From Treponema sp. (lineage in GTDB: Bacteria; Spirochaetota; Spirochaetia; Treponematales; Treponemataceae): a stretch of 64,000 nt of DNA. Under the pieces are notes generated by a model. The model did not search any database and was not told the origin of the DNA. It saw nothing but the letters and a program-made list of their open reading frames with translations. Positions 44,531 through 53,900 of the stretch are shown piece by piece; position 1 is the stretch's first letter, and every line of letters begins with the position of its first letter. The translations under genes were made by a program, and so were the position numbers. The stretch lies in NCBI GenBank assembly GCA_024400955.1, contig JAKSLY010000005.1, positions 33,339 to 97,338 on the forward strand, given 5' to 3'.

Positions 44531-44824
44531 ATGAATAAATCAATACAGGCACAGGGCTTTACCCTCGACAAAGACCAGCAGGAACTCATCAACAAGAAGC
44601 TTGAAAGAATCAGCTATGCTGAAAACCTCATCGTAGACCTTATGGTTCACGTTAAGGAAGACAAGAAGTTCTTCTTTGAAACAACATTGAACTACCGCTG
44701 GGGCGGAAACGCACACGTTGCAGCAGACGACTTTGACTTTGCAGCAGCACTCAACAAGATGATGGACGTTCTTGACCAGAAGGTTAAGAAGGATAAGGAT
44801 AAGGTTCAGGAACACAATAAATAA
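44531..44824 (+). CDS. hpf: ribosome hibernation-promoting factor, short form
   Basis: A 97-residue HPF/RaiA-family protein with the beta-alpha-beta-beta-beta-alpha layout. It begins with IQAQGFTLDKDQQELINKKL and ends with a basic/acidic helix (ALNKMMDVLDQKVKKDKDK). It binds the small ribosomal subunit during slow growth and promotes 100S dimers. The short length indicates the form without a dimerising C-terminal domain. AGGAG lies seven bases upstream of the ATG. It sits downstream of rpoN with its own promoter. Confidence 0.9.
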   Translation: MNKSIQAQGFTLDKDQQELINKKLERISYAENLIVDLMVHVKEDKKFFFETTLNYRWGGNAHVAADDFDFAAALNKMMDVLDQKVKKDKDKVQEHNK

Positions 44825-44830
44825 TTTAAA

Positions 44831-44878
44831 GTGTTCGGGAACACAAGGTGTTCGGGAACACAAATTGTTCCTAAACAC
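44831..44878. repeat. three clustered GTGTTC/GAACAC palindromes
   Basis: GTGTTCGGGAACAC occurs twice exactly (44831-44844 and 44848-44861), followed by a decayed TGTTCCTAAACAC (44866-44878). Each copy is a six-base inverted repeat. They lie just after the hpf stop and before its terminator; spacing is 17 bases centre to centre for the first two. Confidence 0.8.
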
Positions 44879-44932
44879 CACAATGTTCCTGCTGGCGGTG
44901 GCTGGATGTCATTGCCGGTTGAACTGAGAAAG

Positions 44933-44973
44933 GCGCGCTGGCGGTTGCTTTGACTGTTCAGTGCGCTTTTTTT
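44933..44973 (+). terminator. terminator of hpf
   Basis: GCGCGCTG pairs with CAGTGCGC (one mismatch) around an 18-base loop, followed by seven T residues. Confidence 0.75.
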
Positions 44974-44992
44974 ATTTCCTGCATTTTGCCAT

Positions 44993-45026
44993 AAAAAATC
45001 CCGGAACATGGATGCCATATTCCGGG
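44993..45026 (-). terminator. terminator after the PP2C phosphatase gene
   Basis: On the minus strand CCCGGAATATGG and CCATGTTCCGGG fold into an almost perfect stem, followed by ATTTTTTAT. Confidence 0.8.
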
Positions 45027-45062
45027 AAAGGCTAAAAAAAGAACCTATATAAAATTCAAAAA

Positions 45063-46349
45063 TCAGCTGAACAGTATTGAATCAAACCTGATGTCGATAA
45101 CGGTAATGTCGTCAGGAAGCATGGTCTTTCCTATGTAGTGGTCAACGCAGAATTCAATTTTATCCGGAACCTCTTCCTTGGTTGCAGAATAAAGCTTGAT
45201 GAAGAAGTTCTTTGCATTCTGGTCTTCATAGCGGAATCCGTCTTCATTAACCATGTCTGTAAATCCATCTGAATAAAGTTCAAGGTGAACGCCCTTCTTT
45301 GCAGCAAGGGTTATGTACGGCTTCTTGTCTTCTCCACGGGACCTGTCAAGCTCGCTCTTAACGGAACCCATGCCAAATGGCGGAAGCTTTGGCTCGATTT
45401 CTGCAACCTTAGGCGTGTTATCGTCCCCATGGGCAAAGACAAGATAGGTTGTCGTGTGTCCGCAGTTAAACACCTGGAAGAATTTTTTCTTTGCATCCAC
45501 ATAGACGAAAACACCGGTGATGAAGTTACCCACTGGAACAACATGCTGAAGGTATTCATCAAAATCTGCAAGGATGTCCACAGGGTTAACGGACATTCCA
45601 GCCACGGTTTTTCTTGCCTCAAAAAATGAAATGGCTGCTACCGTAAGAAGAGAGGCTGCAACGTTCTTTCCGGAAACATCGCAGCAGCATATAAGGGACT
45701 GGTATTCCCCAAGCTTGAATGTCTTGTAAAAGTCGCCGCCAAGGGTATTTGCCATCCTGTTCCAGCATGTAATCGAATATGGAATTCCCTTAAGGTCTTC
45801 CTGAGAAGGGAAAAATGACTTCTGGATGAAGCTGGCCTTGTCCAGGTCCTGCTGCCTGATTTCGTCCATGCGGTCAAGGAATTCGTCAAGGGTTACGATG
45901 CCAAAAAAGCTTCTCCTGTCAAAAACAGGAAAATAAACCATTCCGTATTTCTTGTTAAGGTCCGAAATTCTACCAAGGGTCTTTTCGATGTAGTCCTTGG
46001 CCTGGATTATGACGGAAATCTTTGTGGTAAGTTCAATGGTCTTTTTGGCAATGAACCTCTTTAGGGCCGTGTTGGTTGCATTTTCCACAGTGTGCCTGTC
46101 TATGATTCCCACTACCCTGTCGTATTCTTCCACAGGAACTGCCCTAAGATCCGGATTGTCCTCAAACATTTCTATCAACGTGTCAATGGGGGCACTGCCA
46201 CTTACAGGTTCAATATATTTTGCAATGGAACCGATCTGCTTGGGTGAAAATTCCCTGGCAAAACTTTCCGCTCCGTTTTCATCACGAATGACTTCCTGCT
46301 CGCCCGTAAATTCCATTACGTCTATGAATTCGTTTTCTTCCTCAGCCAT
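45063..46349 (-). CDS. CBS-like domain and PP2C-type (SpoIIE/RsbU) serine phosphatase
   Basis: A 428-residue soluble protein. The N-terminal half (about 30-180) resembles a CBS pair: EEYDRVVGIIDRHTVEN and VYFPVFDRRSFFGIVTLDEF. The C-terminal half (about 190-425) is an RsbU/SpoIIE-type PP2C phosphatase with metal-site motifs GGDFYKTF, CCDVSGKNVAASLL, FNCGHTTTYLV, LYSDGFTDM and DDITVIDI. Such proteins dephosphorylate anti-sigma antagonists or other Ser/Thr-phosphoproteins in response to a ligand at the sensor part. The start at 46349 has GGGAG seven bases upstream. No anti-sigma partner is present in the window. Confidence 0.85.
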   Translation of the reverse strand: MAEEENEFIDVMEFTGEQEVIRDENGAESFAREFSPKQIGSIAKYIEPVSGSAPIDTLIEMFEDNPDLRAVPVEEYDRVVGIIDRHTVENATNTALKRFIAKKTIELTTKISVIIQAKDYIEKTLGRISDLNKKYGMVYFPVFDRRSFFGIVTLDEFLDRMDEIRQQDLDKASFIQKSFFPSQEDLKGIPYSITCWNRMANTLGGDFYKTFKLGEYQSLICCCDVSGKNVAASLLTVAAISFFEARKTVAGMSVNPVDILADFDEYLQHVVPVGNFITGVFVYVDAKKKFFQVFNCGHTTTYLVFAHGDDNTPKVAEIEPKLPPFGMGSVKSELDRSRGEDKKPYITLAAKKGVHLELYSDGFTDMVNEDGFRYEDQNAKNFFIKLYSATKEEVPDKIEFCVDHYIGKTMLPDDITVIDIRFDSILFS

Positions 46350-46525
46350 AATCAATCTCCCTAAACTTTATTTAATGGTAAAAACTCTCCAAAAATATCA
46401 TAAACCCAAAAAATCAATATTTAAATGGAAAACTTTGTTTTTATTAGGAAAATTCAAAGCCCGGCTGCCTTTGCCCGGACACCTATGAGCGCCCATTAGG
46501 ACTTTTTAGACATAGAAAAAGTTAA

Positions 46526-46560
46526 GAAAAAAAAAGCCCGGCACAAATCATGCCGAGCTA
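46526..46560 (-). terminator. terminator of lysA
   Basis: On the minus strand AGCTCGGCA-TGATTTG-TGCCGGGCT (one G-T pair) is followed by a run of T residues. Confidence 0.9.
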
Positions 46561-46591
46561 GAAATAGTAAACATCCGTTACATGGGATGCC

Positions 46592-47854
46592 TTAGTTAAA
46601 ATTCTTTACACCATCAAGATCCAGTGTTGCAAAAAGATCATCGATTGTTTCCTTGCGGCGGATGACCTTTGTAGTTCCGTCAGCGCGCAAAAGAACTTCA
46701 CCACATCGGAGCTTACCGTTGTAGTTGAATCCCATAGCGCGACCGTGGGCACCTGCATCGTGGAGAATTACATAGTCACCAATATCGATCTTTGGCAGCG
46801 AGCGCTGAACTGCAAATTTGTCCGAGTTTTCGCAAAGGGAACCTACGACATCGTATACGTGGTCGCACGGTTCATTCTCCTTACCAAGAACGCTGATCTC
46901 ATGGTAGCTTCCGTAAACGCCAGGGCGCATGAAGTCTGCCATGCAGCTGTCAAGGGCAATGTATTCGCGGTAAATGTGCTTTTCATGAACTGCCTTTGAA
47001 ACAAGGTAGCCGTAAGGACCTGTGATTGGACGGCCGCATTCCCAGTAGATTGCAAGAGGATCAAGGCCTGCAGGAACAATTACGCGGTCGTATTCTGCAC
47101 GAATGCCCTTTGCCACATAGTCAAGGTCAACAGCCTTGTCGCCAGGCTTGTAAGGAATTCCGATACCGCCACCAAGGTCTACGAATTCAATTGTCACGCC
47201 ACACTTTTCCTTGATTTCTGCACAGAGTTCAAAAAGAAGCTTTGCAGTGTCAACAAAGAAATCCGGATTAAGTTCATTTGAAGCAACCATTGTGTGAAGG
47301 CCAAAATGCTTTACGCCTTCTGCCTTGCAGCGGGAATATGCCTCGAGAATCTGGGCACGTGTAAGTCCGTACTTTGCCTCTTCAGGCTTACCGATGATGG
47401 CATTGCATCCTGTCTTTTCCGTTCCAGGATTGTAGCGGAAGCAGATTGTCTCAGGAAGCTTACCCAAGGTTTTCTTGAGGAAGTCGATGTGGGTGATGTC
47501 GTCAAGGTTGATGATGTTGCCCTGCTTGTATGCCAGCTGGTATTCCTCTGCAGGAGTTTCGTTTGAAGTAAAGATTACGTGGTCACCCTTGATGCCGCTC
47601 ATTTCTGAAAGCATGAGTTCCGGCATGGATGAACAGTCTGCGCCGCAACCTTCCTCTGCAAGAATCTTGAGAAGATATGGGTTTGGACCTGCCTTTACAG
47701 CATAGTGCTCGCGGAACTTTGGGAAAATTGAAAAAGCCTTGTTGAACTTCTTCATGTTGTCGCGAATTGCCTTTTCATCAAAAAGAATGAAAGGTGTCGG
47801 GAATGTCTTTGTCAGCTGGTCAAGCTGGTCTATTGTCATTGGAAAATTTCTCAT
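46592..47854 (-). CDS. lysA: diaminopimelate decarboxylase
   Basis: A 420-residue fold-type III PLP enzyme. The PLP Lys is in YAVKAGPNPY, the phosphate loop in VDLGGGIGIPY, the substrate Arg/Tyr block in FMRPGVYGSYHEI, and the partner Cys in VVGSLCENSDKF. LysA decarboxylates meso-diaminopimelate to lysine in the cytoplasm. It is more LysA-like than the paralogous decarboxylase in the polymer locus (3525) and has its own promoter and terminator. No Shine-Dalgarno precedes the ATG, and the -10 ends only nine bases upstream, suggesting a near-leaderless message. Confidence 0.85.
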   Translation of the reverse strand: MRNFPMTIDQLDQLTKTFPTPFILFDEKAIRDNMKKFNKAFSIFPKFREHYAVKAGPNPYLLKILAEEGCGADCSSMPELMLSEMSGIKGDHVIFTSNETPAEEYQLAYKQGNIINLDDITHIDFLKKTLGKLPETICFRYNPGTEKTGCNAIIGKPEEAKYGLTRAQILEAYSRCKAEGVKHFGLHTMVASNELNPDFFVDTAKLLFELCAEIKEKCGVTIEFVDLGGGIGIPYKPGDKAVDLDYVAKGIRAEYDRVIVPAGLDPLAIYWECGRPITGPYGYLVSKAVHEKHIYREYIALDSCMADFMRPGVYGSYHEISVLGKENEPCDHVYDVVGSLCENSDKFAVQRSLPKIDIGDYVILHDAGAHGRAMGFNYNGKLRCGEVLLRADGTTKVIRRKETIDDLFATLDLDGVKNFN

Positions 47855-47863
47855 AATGCTTGA

Positions 47864-47892
47864 AGTATATCAAAATCGCGCGAGTTAGCCAA
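47864..47892 (-). promoter_or_regulatory. promoter of lysA
   Basis: TTGGCT and TATACT are 17 bases apart on the minus strand. The -10 ends nine bases before the start codon, predicting a leader of two or three bases. Confidence 0.55.
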
Positions 47893-48030
47893 TACTAACC
47901 ACCTGCAAAATGGCATACCTAAAAAATATTTAAGGCCATGGCAAAAATATGAAAAAAAGATGATATAATGAGTTGCCATCCGGGATTTTTTTTACCATAT
48001 TGAATCAGCGGCAATTTACAGGGAGAAATC

Positions 48031-50913
48031 ATGAACCCAATTGAAGAGACACTAAAAAAATACATCCTTGACCACCAGGTGCGGTTTGTCTTTGGCACCC
48101 AGATTGAAGCTACCCTTTGGGCAGACAAGGCCCTGGAAGTTACGGAAGCACAGGCTGTTGAAACGGAACGATTCCTTGCATGGGATGACTTTAAGGGAAC
48201 GGCAGTAAAATGCAGGAACCAGGACAAGAAGTCAGTTCCCGGCCTTCTGAGAAAAGTATTTGCGGCCAAATTAATAGAAGAAAATGCACATTCCCCATTC
48301 TTTTCAAGCATAATTACAAGGGAATTCGCTTCCTGCGCCGACGGATTCAGGGACTGGCTTGCATCCGTTCTTCCTTCACTGAAATCATGGAAGGAAAAAT
48401 TCGACGAATCCATGAAATCAGGAACATACATTCCAGACAGCGAAGACCAGGACTATCTTGAACTTTACGGCCGATATTCAGCATTCCTTGATGAACACGA
48501 TCTTTTTGACCCGGCATGGGAACGCCCACCCTTTGTGTCAGACGGCAACCGCTATGTAATCTTCTATCCAGAAACCCTCATGGACTGGAGTGAATACAGT
48601 CTCCTCCTTGAATCGGCAGAAACCATAGAACTCGTTCACATTCCGCAGGAAGAAATTCCTGCAGAAATCAACTACTACGAAAATGTCCGCGTGGAACTTA
48701 GGGAAGCAGCACTTAAGTTAAGGAAAATCCATGCAGAAAAAAACATCCCATGGACGGAAATGGCATTAAGCGTTCCAGACCTTGAAAACTACGAGCCTTA
48801 CATTACCCGGGAATTTGACCAGCTGCAGATTCCATACAATGCACGCATGGGCCTTAAGCTTGGAACCACTGGAGCCGGCAAGCTGTTCAGGCAGATATTG
48901 GACTGCCACACCACAAAAAATTCCTACGAAAGCGTAAAGGGACTTTTAAAGAACCTGAACCTGCCATGGGGCAAGGAACAGATTGCCATCGACAACCTTC
49001 TGGACTTTGGCCGCGACAACAACTGCCTTTATTCCTACACCTATGATGGCAAGGAACACGACATCTGGCAGGATTCCTTTGCAGACAGAAAGGACAAAAG
49101 CGTTCCAATGGACGAGGCAACCGTAAACATTTACAAGGCCCTCAAGAAGCACATAGACAGGATATGCACCTCGGACAGCTTTGAAAAAATCAAGACGGCC
49201 TATGGGGAATTCAAGGGAGCCTTCTTTGACATGAAGGAATTCAGCGAAGAAAGCAACAGGATTGTCAGCCGCTGCGTAAAGGAACTTGATTCCCTCATTG
49301 ACCTTGAAGTCCAGTACCCTGATGCAAGAATTGCAAATCCCTTTGCGTTTTTTGTTTCCCACATTGAAGGAACAGGTTACGTTGCACAAAACAGCACACC
49401 TGGCGTGCACATCTATTCCTACAGGTCGGCTTCCTGCGCCCCATTCAAATTCCATGCAGTTATAGACGCGTCACAGGATTCAATCTCCGTGGAAAAACTC
49501 TACAAGAACATAAGCTTCATCAACGATTCCAAGCGAGAAAAACTTGGCCTTAGGGATTTTGACCCAACCGTAAGCTTCATAAAAATGTATGCAGCATCCA
49601 ACGAAGAGTTTTTCTTCAGCTGTGCAGAAAAGAAGCTTGGAGGATACTCATTCCCCCACGGATATTTTAAGTGGAAGGAGATGCGCCCCAAGGAACTGGA
49701 AAAGAAGGGGGAAAAACCGGTTCTTGAATATGACATTCTTGCAGCCCATGAAAATGAATTTCAAGACATCACAGCCCAATCCCATGCAGACTCCTATGAG
49801 CACGAAAAAGCACCTGCAGGAGAAAATGCGGAAACATGCATCCTTGAAAAGACAAGGAACCAGTTTGATGCTTGGAAGGATTTCCAGACTTCAATAGATG
49901 AAGATCAACCGTCCCTTCTCTTGGATTCAGGAAAAATTCAAGAGCTTGTAAAAAATTCCCTATACGACCCAAGGGACAATTTTATAAAAATCGACAAGTC
50001 CAGGCTCCAGGATTTTTACACCTGTCCAAGGCTTTTCTTCATGAAATACGTAATGGGAAACCTTCCCCTTTCTGACGAAGCCCAGCTGACGGACCAGTAC
50101 ACGGAAGGAAACCTTAAGCACAGGATTCTTGAACTGTACCTGAGAAAGCTTAAAGACGCTGGCAGGAAAATTGCGGTTACTGACATGGGACTCACGGAAG
50201 AATACATGGCCTACTTTGAAAAAGCCGTGGAAGAAGCAGTTTCCGGTTATGAAGCCAGTTCCATTACAAAGGAACTTTTCAAGACAAACATTCCGGGCAT
50301 AAGGCAGTCAAGCCTTGAAGCCGTCATTGAATTCAGCAGGACATTCGGCTCCTACGAAGTCTTTGCATTGGAAAACGACCTCTGGCTTAACTACAGGCCG
50401 GAACCAGGAGACTACAAATTCATAGGAAGAGCGGACTGCATCCTTAAGATTCCAGAAAGCAACAATGAAGAGGCCGAGTATGTAATTGTAGACTACAAGG
50501 GTACGCTGAAGGCTGAATACAGGCTGAGCGAGGAAGAAGGCATTCTAGAAGACTTCCAGATGCCCCTCTACGTTCGCACCCTGCAGAACATGGGATACAA
50601 CGTCACGGGTTTTGCATACTTTAGCTACAGGGACTTGAAGCTTAAGTGCACCTATGGAGCCATCAGGGACCTTGTCACTGGAGAATCCATTGAACCAAAG
50701 CTGTCAAAGAACTGCACCCTGACAGTGGAACAGGCAACGAAACTGACATTCAAGAATTTTGACGCCTACACCCAGGATTATGTTGAACACGTTAGGAACC
50801 TGGACTTCTGCCTCCAGCCGGACAAAAGCCTTTCCGACTACGATGGATGCCGGTCGTGCACAAACTACAGGGCATTATGCAGAAAATTCTTTACAGTCTC
50901 AGGCAGAGACTAA
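48031..50913 (+). CDS. AddB-like nuclease subunit of a RecB-family recombination complex
   Basis: A 960-residue protein. The C-terminal 300 residues are a RecB-family PD-(D/E)xK nuclease (IGRADCILKI and VIVDYKG) flanked by four Cys placed to hold an iron-sulfur cluster: one in FYTCPRLF (about 665) and three in CRSCTNYRALC (about 939-946). This layout is known from AddB. The N-terminal half is helicase-like only in outline; the P-loop position reads VFGTQIEATLWADK without GKT, so it probably does not hydrolyse ATP. It is 15 bases upstream of the AddA-like helicase-nuclease, matching addBA operons that resect double-strand breaks. Divergent from lysA. Confidence 0.75.
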   Translation: MNPIEETLKKYILDHQVRFVFGTQIEATLWADKALEVTEAQAVETERFLAWDDFKGTAVKCRNQDKKSVPGLLRKVFAAKLIEENAHSPFFSSIITREFASCADGFRDWLASVLPSLKSWKEKFDESMKSGTYIPDSEDQDYLELYGRYSAFLDEHDLFDPAWERPPFVSDGNRYVIFYPETLMDWSEYSLLLESAETIELVHIPQEEIPAEINYYENVRVELREAALKLRKIHAEKNIPWTEMALSVPDLENYEPYITREFDQLQIPYNARMGLKLGTTGAGKLFRQILDCHTTKNSYESVKGLLKNLNLPWGKEQIAIDNLLDFGRDNNCLYSYTYDGKEHDIWQDSFADRKDKSVPMDEATVNIYKALKKHIDRICTSDSFEKIKTAYGEFKGAFFDMKEFSEESNRIVSRCVKELDSLIDLEVQYPDARIANPFAFFVSHIEGTGYVAQNSTPGVHIYSYRSASCAPFKFHAVIDASQDSISVEKLYKNISFINDSKREKLGLRDFDPTVSFIKMYAASNEEFFFSCAEKKLGGYSFPHGYFKWKEMRPKELEKKGEKPVLEYDILAAHENEFQDITAQSHADSYEHEKAPAGENAETCILEKTRNQFDAWKDFQTSIDEDQPSLLLDSGKIQELVKNSLYDPRDNFIKIDKSRLQDFYTCPRLFFMKYVMGNLPLSDEAQLTDQYTEGNLKHRILELYLRKLKDAGRKIAVTDMGLTEEYMAYFEKAVEEAVSGYEASSITKELFKTNIPGIRQSSLEAVIEFSRTFGSYEVFALENDLWLNYRPEPGDYKFIGRADCILKIPESNNEEAEYVIVDYKGTLKAEYRLSEEEGILEDFQMPLYVRTLQNMGYNVTGFAYFSYRDLKLKCTYGAIRDLVTGESIEPKLSKNCTLTVEQATKLTFKNFDAYTQDYVEHVRNLDFCLQPDKSLSDYDGCRSCTNYRALCRKFFTVSGRD

Positions 50914-50928
50914 GGCAGGGAAAAAATC

Positions 50929-53900
50929 ATGAAACTTGACGATTCACAGGAAAGAGCAAAAACAAGCATCATAAACACTGTCGTAAGTGCTGGAGCCGGA
51001 TCAGGAAAAACCCGCGTTCTTGCAGAAAGGTTTTCCTACCTGGTCACGGAAAAGGGCTACAAGATAGACCAGATTCTCACCCTTACCTTCACTAAGAAAG
51101 CAACAGTGGAAATGAAGGGAAGAATTTTTACCACCCTCAAGGCCCAGTCAGATGCAGGAAATAAAAATGCTCGGGAAGCAGTCCTTGGATTCAACAAGGC
51201 ACAGATCATGACCCTGGACAGCTATTTTTCCTACGTTGCAAGACTTGGCTCAAGGTTCTACGGAATCACACCCTCATTTACCACAGACCAGCAGGCTGCA
51301 GAAAAACAGGTCCGCGACATGGCAATTCCCTTCCTGCTGGAACACCGTGACAATACTGCCATAAAAGCTGCAACGGAAATCAATCCAAGCCATGAGGAAG
51401 TGATAAACCAGCTATTTGTAGTTCCTGCAGAAAAATGCCATCCGTCAAGCCCCCTTGATTTTGCAGGAGACATAAAGAAGCAGGCGGAACTTGTAAGCAG
51501 CCAATGGAATTCCATCTGGAAGGAACTGGACGCAAGCGTAGAAACAATCTCAAGCCAAATGCCAAATGGAAAGAAACCTACAAAAAGCGAGGAAAACCTA
51601 AGGGCATGTATAGAAGACTATAACTCATCTCCTGCCGACATACCGGAACTCCTGCCCTCAGAAATTCTCGAAGGTAAATGTGAAAAGATCAGGGAGCTGC
51701 TTTCAAAAAAACTCATCAGGTGGATAAACATAAAAAAGCCCACTGGAAATTTCATGACTGAAGACATGGGGGAAGCCTACGGGAACATCTGCCAGCTGAC
51801 CTACCAGCTCTTCCACATTCTGAACTTTGTTTCCGGAATGGAAACGACAAAGGCATCGGCCCAGCTGCTGGAACAATTCCAGGAAAAAGTCCTCGAAAGC
51901 AAGAGAATCTCGGGAATACTGAGCCATGGCGATGTTTCACAGATGGCATGCGACATACTCCTTCAGCATCCGGAAATCCGCCGCCTTGAAAAGCAAAGGT
52001 TCCGGGCCATCATGATCGATGAATTCCAGGACAACAACAGCCTGCAGCGCGACATCCTTTACATGCTTGCAGAAAAACTTGAGCGCAACGAGACTTCAGT
52101 TCCAGATCCTAAAAAGGGGGAAATTTACCCCGACAAGCTTTTCTTTGTAGGTGATGAAAAGCAGAGCATCTATAAATTCCGCGGTGCAGACGTAAGCGTT
52201 TTCAACGACCTAAAGGAAACAATTGCATCCACCGGAGGCAACAATCTGTACATGGATACAAACTACCGTTCCGAGCCGGAACTGATTGCAGGCTTCAACA
52301 CTTTCTTTGGCGGATGTGCATACCCTCCTGCAGAAAATGAGGGAATGCCAGCAGGCAATTCCGTATTCCTCAAGAAAAATGCCGACGGAAGTTCTGCAGG
52401 AATACCAGCCTTTGAAGCAGCCTATGGAAAGGTTCTTGTAAACGATGCAAAGCTTAAAACCGCAGACTACAGCAGCAAAAGAATTCACATTGCATTTACG
52501 GAAGATGGAAATGACAATGAAGAACAAGAAGGAAACTTCCTGAAGTCCACGGAAACAGAAGCCTATTGGGTTGCAGAAAAAATCCACAGCCTTATTGCCC
52601 AGGGAAAGTACAAGCCGTCGGAAATTGCAATCCTGTTCAGAACAAACACAAGGCTTTCTGAATACGAGCAGGCACTGCTGAATTTTGGAATTCCCTATTC
52701 GACGGAAACAAGAAAGGGATTTTTTACTGACGGGCCAGTCAACGATCTGTTTTCATTCCTGAGCCTGTGCGCATATCCAAGGGACAGGATCTACTATTCA
52801 AAGCTCCTGGCATCCCCCTTCGTGAACCTGACGCTGGAAGAAGTGTCGAATGTCCTTGCCTTGGAAGAAGAAATTCCATTCATGGAGGGATCGGAAAAAG
52901 TTCTTGCCTCGGAAAATTCAAGGAAGCGTTTTGCCATGGCGCGGGAAATATTCAGCAGGATAAACCTGTCTTCCAAATACGAAAGCGTTACGCAGACCCT
53001 GTCATATCTATGGAATGAAACAGGATACAAATACGAAACCATGTGGAACAAAAAGGTTGCCATGTACAAGCCAACCTACGACATTCTCTTTGAACTTGCA
53101 AGGCAAAGCGACCTTAAGGGTGATGGAATCACGGCGTTCATAGACATGGTAAAAACCTATCAGGATGATGCCACCAGGATAGACGACCTTGACGTTCCCT
53201 TTGAAGCAAAGGACTGCGTAAACCTGATGACAATCCATAAAAGCAAGGGACTTGAATTCGGGGCTGTATTCCTTATCGATGCCAATTCAGGGGCAAGAGG
53301 CAATGGCGCCAGGGGCGAAAGTTCCAAAATGCTTTACTTTACAAAGGAAGCCGGCATAAGCTTCAGGACAAAGGATGATGAAACCCTCTACCCGCAGGTA
53401 ACAAAGGCAAGTGCAAGGCAAAACCTTGGGGGAAACCTTTTCTACCTGAAGGCAAAGGAAGAGGATGCAAGGCTTGAATGTGCGGAACTCCGCCGCATAG
53501 GATACGTTGCATTTACAAGAGCCATAAGCAGCCTCTACATTTCAGGCAGCAGCAGTGGCTACAATCCGGATAAAGCCGAGGAATATGCTTGCGACAAGAC
53601 TGATTCCAGGTCGATTCTTCAGCAGATAACCCCGGTACTGGCCCAATACCTTGCGCCTTGTGAAGACACTGGAGAACTGGCGGCTTCGGAAAACGCACCC
53701 TTTGATTTTGAAAGGATACCACCTGCCACAAGACAGCAGATCCTTGAAAGAATTGAAAGTACTGCCAGTGAATCCAAATGCAGGAACACCCGGCAGGAAA
53801 AAATCGAGGCAATAGAAAAGGCCAATGAAAAAATCAGGGCAAAAAAAGCGATAGCCCTTGAACCAGGGGAAGATAAATACATAAGGCCAAGCAGCCTCCA

